Notes under the pieces: generated by a model
Seen by the model: only the letters and a program-made list of their open reading frames with translations
Databases searched by the model: none
What the model was told of the DNA's origin: nothing
NCBI GenBank assembly: GCA_014338405.1
Contig: JTDE01001050.1
Location: forward strand, 62,001 to 126,000
DNA: 64,000 bases
From: Paragonimus skrjabini miyazakii
Taxonomy: Eukaryota; Platyhelminthes; Trematoda; Plagiorchiida; Troglotrematidae
Direction of reading: 5' to 3'
Position numbers and translations under genes: made by a program
Shown: positions 49,748-61,180 of the stretch, piece by piece
Position numbering within the stretch: position 1 is the first letter of the stretch
How the letters are laid out: every line of letters begins with the position of its first letter

Positions 49748-52700
49748 GTAGGACTTCTTACTCAGCTCATGCTGAAATCCACCAAAGCCACAGAGGGATA
49801 TTAAAATTGTATTGTTGATTAGTAGTTTGATAGATTTTTCAGGTTAAAAGAAATGCACGTGCAAAAAATGTGAGAAGTTTGACAGAGTTCGAGCTAAGGA
49901 TCTTTCTCAGGACACTTGCCTCCGTTTGCGGCGTAATAGAACTTTTAGTTAAAACTTAAGCACAGTTTTTGATTGTTAAGAAAGACGTTGGCTTTGTACG
50001 CAGGTCGGTTCGTTGATTTAAATATTCGGCCTCTCGCAAAGTCCGGCGCTAACCCGATTTGCCTCTATTGAACGGACTGTTGTTCATGCTCGACCAATAA
50101 TCAGGCTGTTGTCGATATGCAAGTTTCCTTTGGTATATCAACCCTAGGTTTACTGTTGGGTTCTATCAACCACTGAGGAGTATTCCTGCTTGCAAATACC
50201 GCTCTGATGTATCCTGCAAAATGTTGCTATTGAAAGATATTGTCTGAAACTGATCTTTTGAACGCCGCAGTGAAAGCACTGTTCATCCTCTACAATTTAT
50301 AGATTCACATCTATTGCACCGAATGTGTCAGTTTGAAAGGTTGGGGCTCTCACCTCATGTACCTGACCTGGTGCCTCCCAGACAATAGCTAATTATGCTG
50401 CTTTCCATTCATTATCTACGAGGAATTGCAGCATCTGTCAGTAACTTTGCTGTGAGGCTTTTCTACGAAATACTCTTCAGCATCCACGTCATCCATCTTA
50501 CTGACTACAAACCGTTACCAAATTCCCTCGGTTTAAAGAGGGGTTTAAAAATGACTTGGTATATTGGCTACCACTGTAGAAAAAACCACTACATAACTTC
50601 AACTTGCCTATCAGATATATATTCACGGCTGCTACTGAACACGTGAATGCTCCTTCCTGGTTGACTGATAATCAGATCACAGATCTAGAACAGACTGTGG
50701 CTGAAGTAGTGTTAACTGAATCTACTGTCAAACAAACCTTCACAAAGATAATTCTAACATTCCCAGTTTCTTTCTCAATGGTTGCTGATAACGCACCAGG
50801 ATCAAACATCACATAAAGTGCTGTCCTTCAGCTGCACACACTGACTTAGTAGCGGATATGTAACACAAATGGAGCACTTCCGGTGGTGACGTTCCTCGCC
50901 TTCCGCTACAGTTTGTTCGCCAGACGCCATTCAAATGTAAGTACAGGCTAGCAGTATTAGTTAGTTAACAGCTGGAACTATCGGCACTGTCCTGTTTTGC
51001 ATGCACAGTGACGTCTAAAACGCTACCAAAACAGCTGCTCCTTTAGTGGCACTTCTTGATCACTCTGTAGTCCAGAGTTCACTTCAGTTTTGCCAAGCAT
51101 TTTGTCAAGTCAGTGAATATACACTGACTTGATGTATGAACTAAATTCGCTCAACTATTGTTGATTTTCACTGCTGTTATGTGTAACATCTGACAGAAAA
51201 ATACGAAATAGTACTACCATCTTGCAAAACCGGTCTCCTGAGTTCGGTATTCAAGCCTATATAGTCAAAGCTTGAAGTTCTTCCAGAAAGCAACGGAAGA
51301 AAGGTTAAAAGGAATGCAATCTTCCAGACTGATTGCAAACTGTGAGTATCAGCTGATATCCACTTAGTTTGAGATATCTACTGCAGTTTGAAGTTGTACC
51401 GTCATCAAACGTGTATGTTCAATGCTAATTAAACAACACTCGAACGACTTAACTCCAGATCTGACTAAGTTCATATTTCACGTTATCGATTCTTAGAGTG
51501 TTTTCTGTTCAACCTAGGTGATGACTTATGGCTTTGTACAGCACATAAGCCGGATTGATGAGCATCCGTATTCATCTCATAAAGATCAGGGACAGGGTCG
51601 AACTCCAGATCTTGACAAGAGTATACATTATTAATTAGCATTAGCTATACGGAAATTAAAACTAGCGGATTTTTCCCATCTTACTGTAGATTTTTAAGGG
51701 TTGTCTTCAGCGCCATTAATTTTTCATACTATTTTTACTATGTAATAGAGCCTAGGTGTAACAGCTTACTCGCATATTCAATAGGCAACATTTATCACCT
51801 AATGAGCTCAGATGGAGTACACAACCAGTTTGTTTACTATGTGTTGTGGGGTAATTTACCAAACCACATCAAAGCATGCATAGAGCCTTACGGTAGTTCA
51901 AGGGTGTAATTATAGTGAAAAAGTTTATCTGACTACTTATGATGAAGACAACAACTGGCTGAACGTTGAAGTAGCCTGCAAAGCTAATTTTTATGAGATG
52001 GGTTAGTAGTTAAGTTCACACTCAAGATAATGAACAATCAATGTCTACTGGAAATGAATAACACCGATTGTTACAAATAAACCTTTGGTGGTCGCGAACC
52101 AAACCGGATAACAGGAGGATACCCAACGATATAAAAGCCATTCGTTTCTTCCTCGATATGGATCAGATTAAATGTATACCCAAAGGTGGACCATTTTGCT
52201 AACTGTTACTAGTGTTTCTAAATTTCGTCTATCATAAACTCGGCTTGCAATCAGCGTTACTAGGATAGTTCGAGTTGTGCGATCAATTCAACCCTACTGA
52301 GTAGTCATCGTAACCTAGGCTGTTGACTGAAACTGACATACCACTGACTATCTCTATACTCGTAACAATAAGTCAAAGTGGGCAGAACATATAAGAGCAG
52401 AAGCCTAAACGCCTAGGTCTTTTTAGTCAGACTTGCTGGTTGTGAATATAATGGAATAGATTGCAGTATGCCTAGTTCGTAGACGCCATCGAAAATTAAG
52501 CCCCAGTTCAGGAATACAACTGCGTTACCAGTGTCCTCTAAATGAACCGGCACTCGAGCCAAACGTTATTCCTAATGTCCACCATCCGAATTGTTCACTT
52601 CTGTGCAAGACTTGTACATCACTGAGATTGATAGTTACATCCGTAACATGTTGATTTTCCTCGCAACCAAAACCAGGATGAACAGTACTTATTGCAACTG

Positions 52701-52959
52701 CAAAGTCTCTATTGAATGCGATCTGTTTGGTTAGGTTCGCATTAAGCCAAATACATTGGATTGGTATTCGAATGAATGTGACCATTGAATAGCTACACTA
52801 GATGACATCACTAACACAGCAGTTGCGTTTAATTAGAAATATCCTGATAGCAGGTAAACTGTTGTGAACGTTTAACTGAGATATGCCGCAGCGCAGTTGA
52901 CCTGAAGAATGATGTACGCAAATGACCACCTCTTCTACTCTGACCTTCGTCTTACTTAC

Positions 52960-53010
52960 AAATTTGAGCAAGCCCTCCATACAAACAGTTTTGCCCCATC
53001 ATCTTTCAAC
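52960..53010 (-). CDS. Candidate 51-bp exon
   Basis: The minus-strand acceptor acttatcttcatcag and the donor GTAAGTAAG enclose one base, 16 codons beginning LKDDGAKLFVWRACSN, and two bases. The splice sites are strong but the segment is very short. No homology. Confidence 0.2.
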
Positions 53011-54485
53011 CTGATGAAGATAAGTAATGTCCATATCTGTCACGAAGAAATGTGAGCTTACGAGTTATCATTGTGCAGCATTTATGGACAAAATGTATAC
53101 CATAACAAATGTGCCAGATCATATTAAGTACAACGTCTAGTCAAAACTTGTCCAAAACCTTGAATCTAAACGTTGTAGAGTTAGCGTTGAATATGACAGA
53201 ACATGTTTACAACGAAGGTTCCTTTTAGCAAAGATAGCCTGAACAATGGCTTTTCAAATTTATCATTTAAGTGAGATAACATTTAACATAATCATTATTT
53301 TCAACACACATTAAATGGCTTTTCAACAACGTAGCATTCAAATTGTACGATTGCATGTGCGTCAATCTTGCCTTTAAATAGTGTTGGCTGGTTTTCCGTT
53401 GTTTATAAAGTGAATGTAAACTGTCAGACAATTTTGACAGGATCAATATCAGGAAAGGATCCATGACTTCTACGAATTGCCAATATCGTTCGATTAATAT
53501 ACCTTGAAATAACGATTTATTTCACGCGTGAACTGCTGCACTTTATAAATATCTACCTAGAGAAACCAGTTAGTTGGTCGAATGCCCTACGTTCACTGTG
53601 ATTGAAATCCATACGTATCAAATGATAGATCGGCAATTGGCAGACCACCTTTCTTTGCCCTAGCTGATTTTTCGCCACTACGGTAAAGAGATGACTTACC
53701 GATACAACGGAAAACTGTCTAACTGAAAGTGTACCGTCTACAATTAGCTGTTTTTAAACAAGCGCCGGATGCATGTGACACAGATTACCGTGCGTCGCAC
53801 TTGTGTTTATCTCTTTACCACAGTAACGGGTGATACATTAATAACGGAGTGATTAACATATCTGCATGTTTTGTTAAGTAAAAAGATTTCTGAATCAATA
53901 TAAAGTAACACTTTTGGAAAAACAAACAGAGATTGATATAAACATTTAATTGCTAGGACTTTCAAAACCGATAAAACATGGCAAGAGGAAACCGGTCGCC
54001 AAAACGCATCCGAATTTGCACATACGATTATCATCACAAGTTTCAGCATTCACTCAAACCCGTGGATTCTACGATTCAGGCTGCCGTTAATCCACGAAGT
54101 TGCAGAGTACTGGAGAGGCTATAATATATAAAGAGAAATATTGTCAGAGCAACACGACTAGAAAGACTAACATGTTCAAATTAAGTCGACCATCCTAAAA
54201 GTACAAAAAGAAACAGGTTTCTGATACAATAAAGTCACACTTATGAAACAACTGGAACCGTCGCATTTTGATAGATCATATTATCAGCAACATCATAATT
54301 CTGGCGTGAATATATCAATAATTTGCTTCCATTTGTATGTTTGACACAGTTGACTTCATTCGACCTGTTACTTATTTTGTACGTTTTGTTATTGCAACAA
54401 TGATCCATATAACTGCTATGTAATTGATCTGAAGATGAATAACCAAAAATGAGCTCCATTGCCGCACTGTGATTCCGGTGCATAC

Positions 54486-54713
54486 TGTGGGGATTTTCAA
54501 CCATTATATAGAAAAGTGTAGAAACCAAGAAGCTATGTAAGTAAAGTAAAATGGGAGGGTAGGGAGCCTTGAGAATGCAATTTAAGCATTGACTGTAGCG
54601 AACTGTCATGTCTAAAAGCCCTTCAAAGCAGTGGTTTGGATGGTTATCAAATCCCCAACTTAGAAGACAGTATCTACCGGCCACAGTCAACAGGGTTGCT
54701 AAAGCTTCCACAT
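54486..54713 (-). CDS. Candidate exon, Cys/His-containing helical peptide
   Basis: Part of a 156-codon minus-strand open frame (54711-54241), among the longest in the window. The first 75 codons look protein-like: EALATLLTVAGRYCLLSWGF, CFEGLLDMTVRYSQCLN, then PPILLYLHSFLVSTLFYIM. They end at CACA|GTATGC, a plausible donor; beyond it the composition becomes low-complexity Asn/Ser-rich. The acceptor side lacks a pyrimidine tract, which is the main weakness. Not recognised. Confidence 0.2.
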
Positions 54714-56149
54714 CCCTTCACCACGAGATCACATCAAATATTCCGTTATTACGATAATTTAATGTGAAGGTGTTGTGACCGCAAAAGACGCTTGGTTTGC
54801 AAATCCGTTCGTTGCTCGAACTTCCGTATAGGTCGTGTTAAACACGGGACCACAATCAGGTACACTCATTTGCACGGCTGATGTGCATTCGCACACATTA
54901 GGTAGCAGTACCTTGTCATTCGCTCTGGTGACACATCCCCATAGCGCGTACACACTATTCCGACAGTCGTTTCTGGTCTGTAGTCTTCATGGCGTTATTA
55001 CCGAAGTCGCTTGCGACTAGTATATTACACACAGACGAAACTACCTGAATGTAACCACAATTGTTCCAACATCTTATTTCACCTTCAAAAACGCAAAACA
55101 CGAATGTGTAGTACAATTTCTTGGTCACCGGGAATACCCTCAACGTTACTGAAGGTTGACAGTGTCAATTTAACAGACAACCTCAAATAGACTCGCCCCA
55201 CACTCTATCGAACAAGCGGATCGCATCCGCACTTCTGTTGTAACTGCGTAGAATACAAAGTCTGGGCTTCTGACCACTACGTGCAATCGTCTATGTCAAC
55301 GACGCAAGGTGAATCATTACTCATCTGCAAATTGGTTCGACTCCACACATCTTATTGATCAACCCAGTTTTCCATTTCTAACTGTCTTCCTAAAAAGGTG
55401 TACACAAGAGAAGCCGGAACACAACCATATGCACCAGGACTAGGGCTGGCAAAATTTTAGAAAGTTCACTGACTGTGAGACCGAAGGTAAAGAATTTCTT
55501 CTAAGGTGTCTACAGTATTCGTTAACCTTCTGTTCTAATGGATATTCCATATAGACTGCTCCCACGTGCATTTTTTAATTAACCTGCTTCTCTGTTTGTG
55601 TTATTCCAGAAAGCACAGTGTTTCTTCCCAACTTAAACGTATTTTGTGCATAACATCTTCGGTGTCCTACGAATCAAACCCGATTGCAATTTGTTACCTT
55701 CGTCGCCGAACAAAGTCGAAAATGTAACGGAACTGAATGTGAGTTGTTTACACTTCGCCGATGGCAACATCGTGTGGGTTAATTCACTTTATATGTAGAC
55801 ATTGAGCCCAACATACCGATATGATTCGATTGTTAACGGAAAATTTAACGACCGATCATTTAAATTCATAATCCAGCGCTGGATGTTTCTGACATTGTGT
55901 CCATACGTGTAAGTTTCATAAAGTTACTCTGTAAACATGACAAAGCAATCAAGAAACCGTTTACTTTGAACGGGATTTAAACCATCAATAGATTAAGGCA
56001 AGTAACTTATCAGGCTGTATTTTCATTCATGTCTGAGATTTTCAGTATGTTCTTAGGCTCTTACAGTGGAGGGCCTAATCTCTGCTTTTGAGCTCTTGTT
56101 TCTGTACCGGTCGGTGAAAAATTGCGTCGGACAATTTATGGGTTCAGGA

Positions 56150-56530
56150 TTACTTGTGGTTTTTGGCCATGATTGCACAATTTATAGATAAACTCGAACT
56201 GTTTGACATTATTGTCTCTAGTACTCTTTCGTATGCTGACACGAGCAGCTTCGTGTCGCCAAGGTAACGGTTGATACGCTTTTGGTGCTGAATGTTCATG
56301 ACTTTACATTCATTAACATTGAATGGTAAGTTATTTTCTACGGGCCACTGATTTAAACAGTTCAGATCGTCTGGTAAATTCATCACATCTTCCGAGTACT
56401 CTGAAAATCGTCATAGCTTGTGTCATTGGCGTCGAGGAACATCGGCGATTTGACTTTACTGGGTAGGTCAAGGATGAACGTCGATTGGGTGTCCGGTTTA
56501 AATCCATCTGTTGGAGCTAACTCACACACA
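56150..56530 (-). pseudogene. CR1-type reverse transcriptase fragment (second LINE copy)
   Basis: Minus-strand reading gives ILDLPSKVKSPMFLDANDT, a decayed form of the '..NDLP.....LFADDTKLW' palm of CR1/Jockey RTs, with the catalytic box at about 56418-56433. After a frameshift comes RFSEYSEDVMNLPDDLNCLN, then QWPVENNLPFNVNECKVMNI. The latter are the classic post-catalytic blocks 'LQ.DLN.L..W....L.FNV.KCK'. The fragment covers only the palm and start of the thumb. It abuts an inverted Penelope-like piece at 56533. It is not the same stretch as the element at 34-37 kb, and the wording of its motifs differs. Confidence 0.8.
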
Positions 56531-56532
56531 TT

Positions 56533-56740
56533 TCATTGGATCGAACCAACTTCTCTTCTTACTATGCTCACATCCAAAACAATTGTTCGACCATTGTTGT
56601 CTGACTTCTTGGCGAGTGTAATACTGTTATGGGCTGAGTAGAAAGCTGCCCTAACTCTGTTCATGTTAGAATTCTCGATGATGACGTAAAAAAAGTTCAA
56701 CATAGCGTTCGTGAAACTAAAATTGTCCAATGTTCACACT
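56533..56740 (-). pseudogene. Inverted Penelope-like RT fragment
   Basis: On the minus strand the piece starts at a decayed catalytic region (AMLNFFYVIIENSNM where PLEs have RYVDD.FVII.NSNM). It runs through VRAAFYSAHNSITL and TIVLDVSIVRREVGSIQ, ending at 56533. This is the segment that in an intact PLE lies just before and up to the REDGS block. The plus-strand PLE that follows (56735 on) carries its own copy of that block, so this piece is inverted relative to it and overlaps it by roughly 20-25 codons. It also abuts the CR1 fragment on its other side. Confidence 0.75.
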
Positions 56741-57640
56741 CTATTGGTTGGTCTCCAGTTTGCTCATGAAAACGTCAGCTCACTGGGGACCTAAAAGAGA
56801 AGATGGCTCAGTGCAACGAAAGTTATGCAAGAAACAAATTTTGAGGGGCCAGTACAGTAACCTTGAGAGTTTCGTTCTGCCAGGTCAAAAGCGAAACTTC
56901 ATACGGCGTCTGACGGATAGGGCGTTAAAGATCTGCACCCGTGACACTTTACAAGATGAGCTAGACTTTCTACTAGAAGTGTTCATACAGAATGACTACC
57001 CGATGCGTTTCATTCAAAAGGCGATGCACGCGGTGGAGTCAAAGTTTGTCACCTTCTGTGAATAAGAAACCTGCGTTTATCAGTCTTCCTTTCAAGGGTG
57101 ATCCCATGACCGAAGCCATATCAAGAAAGCTCAAAACGTCAGTCGAAACAGCCTACTTTGCCGCTCAACTGTGCGTTAGTTTCCGTTCAACACCCGCTAT
57201 CATGTCACAACTCAAAGACAAACTTCCATGTTCTACAACCAGCTGTTGTGTGTACTCATTTGTTTGCTCGTGTCGAGCATCATGCATTGATCGTACTACA
57301 AGGCGACTGTCTGACAGAATGCGTGAACATCTTCCCGCGTGGTTGAATAGTGGTGTGGTTGAAACGGTTTCAAGTGCGATTTGACTGACTCTACTCATTC
57401 TGCCAGTAAAAAAAGACGCTTTCCAGGTTGTTTGCCGAGTGCCAAGGAATCGGTCGAAGATGGTGCGATTCCGAAGTTCAGTCGTTGCCGAGGCCATTAG
57501 TATCCGATTACGAAACCCTGACGTCTGCACTCAGAAGTTCGTGCGGATACATAATCTCCCCTGGCCCACAACCAATCAAGCCCACGATTTGGAGCAGTGA
57601 TTGCGTAACTGATAACAGACATGCCATCCATAACTTCTAT
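56735..57640 (+). pseudogene. Penelope-like element: RT C-terminus and GIY-YIG endonuclease (decayed)
   Basis: PLEs combine an RT with a GIY-YIG nuclease. The plus-strand frame runs KREDGSVQRKL, ILRGQYSNLESFVLPGQKRN, then RRLTDRALKICTRDTLQDEL and ends with a stop at 57065. A shift into the next frame gives NKKPAFISLPFKGDPM, then the nuclease: SCCVYSFVCSC, RASCIDRTTRRLSDRMREH, LPAWLNSG. In this copy the expected YIG motif reads CID (57283-57291), so Tyr and Gly are both lost and the nuclease would be dead. A tail with isolated blocks (SIDRF) fades near 57640. No full pLTR was recognised. Confidence 0.88.
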
Positions 57641-58375
57641 TGACCGTTTTTCTGACTCACCCTAGTTATTGTTTTCATACTTATTGTACTGTAATCAGCC
57701 TAATTATCAAACACAGAAAACTAGTATTGTTCGATAATCTGTCGTCCTCATGACTTCACTGTTCCAGCTGAAATATGTATGTAAACTTCGTCAGTGTAAA
57801 GTACCCGACATATTCACTCATAACTATCATTCTGCTTTATTGTACACGTTGAACAACATAGGTTTGATTTCACGTTATAAATATATTACGTCAGAACAGT
57901 TCACGTTTTATAAGTTGCCGATCATTCTGTTCCGAGTAGTTTCGGTTATTAATAGAGTATCTCGATGGCATTTTAAACTGCCCTCGATTAAGGTAACACA
58001 CCATGTCTCAATTTAAGCATAATGTTGGTTGTTCTTAGGCTAAACAATAATTTAATCCCGCCCAGTCTGACAACACCAAAATCGTCCCATGTGACTGAAC
58101 TTTCGATGCTGCCTAGCTTGTGTGAAGTGTCAGCATTGAGCCATATATCGTTTTAAGTACGTTCATCCAAGCCAATCAATAAGTAGAACAGCCACAAGTG
58201 GTCCAGCTGAAAATGTTTTCACATACGGTCCCGTGCAGCAGGTGACTAACTGGAGGCTTCTCTTTAAAGTCACTCAGCGGTACACTTCGGTTGATATAGG
58301 AGTAGTAAGTGAAGCACATAGGAAATATATATGTTTTTGAAGCGAGGTCTCACTTCAAGCACTTTTTTATACTGG

Positions 58376-58477
58376 TTGAAACTGACGTCATCTGAAAGTT
58401 TACCAAATGATGTAGCACGGACAGCTGGGGGCTTTAAACAATAAGTGTATGCGTGAGTTGTTGTAATGTAATCAAGG
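58376..58477 (+). repeat. Dispersed repeat, copy 2 of 2 in the window
   Basis: Partner of 28602-28700 in the same orientation; the alignable core runs from a GAA.TGAC block through CAGCTGG and AACAATA to GCGTGAGTTGT and TAATCAA. The 99-codon minus-strand frame across it is not credible as protein because the other copy does not keep it. Confidence 0.45.
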
Positions 58478-61108
58478 GTTTGTTGGAGGTAAACTGAACT
58501 CCGCTCACATTTCATCACTACTGTTTTATTAAGTTTCTTTATAAAGGAAGTAATGATCATAAAGTTCATTCTTGCTCAAAGTCAATGGCAATGCCAATCC
58601 TTCATACAACTGGCAGTTTGGAGCTGGACACTGTTGCAATGAAACGACCATGTTGATCACCGCTGAACCAACCTCACATTAAGTGCAACCGAAATGTAGT
58701 CTACGAAAGCCCGGCTAAATTCACTCTTGAATACTGCTCACTGTGTTCGATCGCCTAGAGAGTAGATGCAATAAATAACTCAACTACAATAATTGATTCC
58801 ATAAGTAGGAAATCTCAGACAAGCTGTAGTTACACAAATCATCAAATTTGGTCTACAAAGTATCGTGCGAGGATATGCAATTCGTTCTGACAGTCTATAG
58901 AATAGGAATGCTGAGAACGTTGAGTCACAAAGCCTAAACGTATTGTATGACAGATAGACCGGGAGAACAAGAGGGGACTGTTCAGTTAACACTTTTGGTT
59001 GACAACTATTCTAGTCCGTGGATATTTAAAGTACGAAAAAAGTAATGGAACGGTTTGTTCAAATACAATTCAAAGATGATCAGTTGACCACCAGCCTGTG
59101 TCACAAACTAAAATCCATCTGAGACTCACTTATCCAGTAGTTCATTTACTCACTTCGTCAGATGACAGATGGTTTGCTCTTCATCGCCGTTTTACACACT
59201 CAACCGATCACCCAAAATGACTAAAATGTTGCCACTAAATTACGCGATGGAAGATGTTCCCATCATTTTCGTAACATGCGCTAACAAACTATCCAGATAT
59301 CTGAGCAGAACATTATATTTTTTGCATTACTGAAGATGATGGTGCTCTAAAGATCGCTTCAGGTATATATGAATGTGTGTGAGCTAATCGTCAAACGCAT
59401 TCCATTTACATGTGATATTTTAAGCATGGTAGTTGTTTGAAAAGTTACTACGCTCTTTCTGTGCGATTTCTAACTTACTACGACATTTCCAACCGAAGTT
59501 GTATTTGAAAGAGGGTAATGTGTGGTTTTGTTATCCCTTCTGAGCAAAATTTGCTGTTATTTCGATTAGTTTACTACTTGGTGTAATGCGGATTATTGGA
59601 TCACAGAGTTAGTAAACGTCGTCGCTGTTGAACTGCATACAGCGCCACCCACGAAAAGGTCAGCATCAACTTTTCTGATGTCATGAATACTACATCCTGT
59701 GCGGTATGGTTCAACCTACCATTCATGTATGTCACTTACTGATCTTGATATAAGCTTGAGTGCATCAACCACATCTTCATTCCAAATAGGGCAGAGTACG
59801 TTTGCCAAGCCATCATTGGCGACGCTCACAATGTACGTGCCAATACAATTAAACGTCACACCTGAAGGTGAGAGTTGCGAAGCCTCTCCTTCACTATGAA
59901 AAAATTATTTCGCTCGTAATAAAACCTAGGCTTCGTACTAATCCCGGCATGGAGGTAAATCGAAAATTGATTTTATAACACCTTTTCTTCACGTATACTG
60001 CCTTAAGGAACCGACTGCAGATGAGGTTGCCTTTAATCTAGAAGTTACTATTTATACTACATGTAAGTTTCTCCTAAGTTGAGACCTGCAAATTTCTGGC
60101 TAAGTTCGCTATATCATTTTCAGCAACCTCGCAATGTGAACTACACTACTTGCAATCAATGATTGTCACCGTCCATTTATCGAACAGCACAGCAAGCTTG
60201 ACCACGTCGCAACAAGACAGCCAACTGTGGTCAACTGAAGTGTCACCTCTTGGCTAGCCTATAAAGATGATTATGTGATGAAGCAGCTCAATCGGAACAA
60301 CAGTCGGCCGAACATTATACGCGGCTTCTATCAAGAAGGTGTATTCAACCAGCCGAATAACAATCCGTCCGATGGAAATGCCACTTCTTCCGTATACCAA
60401 GTTTTACTGTATTTACCAGTTGCAATGTTAACAGGCCACCTGTGTGGGCAGAACGGAATAACAGTTGCCCAACCGGGAAGCTTAGTCCGTTACGACTTGG
60501 TTTGAACGTGAGATAGAACAGGCTCCAACAACTGATGTTACCGGACCAGTACATAGCAAGCAGCCAGCACCCTTGATCGGATGGCCTCTTGACATGAGGT
60601 CATCATTGGACCTGCTATCAGTTTGCTGAAGCTGTTGCTGTTCCAAAGTGGCAACCACTCCTGTGCTAACAGAAGGACATAAGCGCCAGTCTGAAACTGC
60701 CGTCGCAAATGAGAAGTCTCACCGTTCGTGCGCGCATACGTGAGTTTTGTGTGTAAAGTGTTGCACTTCTTTTCAACAACCTTGTTTGACTCTGCTGTAT
60801 AGATAGCAACACTGCATCATGTATTTGATGAGATGCAGCAAAATTCGCCAGGCAATAAATCATCCAATTTTCTGTTCAGGCTGTTTACAGCCTATCTTAT
60901 GAAATCTGTTTTTAATTTCTCTAAGATCATGATGCTGGTCTATGAGTTCATGACGGTAGAGTCATTTGATTCACATATTTGAACACTTGTTTGGATTCCT
61001 TTTCAAAATGAACAAAACGAACAGTTGATCGCAGATTCACTCACACAGACTGTCCATGTGGCCTTTTACCAAAAGACCTGAATATTCCCGTGACAGAAAT
61101 TCTTTTTA

Positions 61109-61180
61109 GGACTGGGAATTGAAATCCAGACACCTCTTATTGAGGCAGCGATGTTGACCACCGTATCAGTGACCTCACAC
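61109..61180 (-). repeat. tRNA-like segment, probable SINE head or tRNA relic
   Basis: Read on the minus strand, ACGGTGGTCAACAT (61164-61151) resembles a polymerase III A box. GGATTTCAATTCC (61127-61115) resembles a B box (GGTTCGANTCC with mismatches), at tRNA-like spacing. CCTC/GAGG and CTGG/CCAG can pair as anticodon and T stems. There is no clean acceptor stem, so it is not a functional tRNA gene as it stands. A SINE derived from a tRNA is the simplest reading. Confidence 0.35.

Larger units (their letters stand above)
47131..56149. other. Long gene-poor stretch with candidate exons
   Basis: Nine kilobases of A+T-rich DNA with no recognised gene or transposon protein. Listed inside are a 22-bp TA palindrome (47546-47567) and candidate exons at 49454-49747, 52960-53010 and 54486-54713. 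An open plus-strand frame ending in a stop at 50816 and a minus-strand frame at 52525-52785 look mildly protein-like but lack decisive boundaries. Confidence 0.5.

Noticed and set aside
51580..51625. GGTCGAACTCC, possible tRNA or SINE B box
   Set aside because: Neither strand offers an A box or cloverleaf pairing.
54759..55143. Overlapping open frames on both strands near 55 kb
   Set aside because: Short frames mirrored on the other strand with no motif; treated as chance.
60275..60505. Plus-strand frame rich in Asn, Pro and Gln with a hydrophobic stretch
   Set aside because: No recognisable domain or exon boundaries; a minus-strand frame covers the same stretch equally well.
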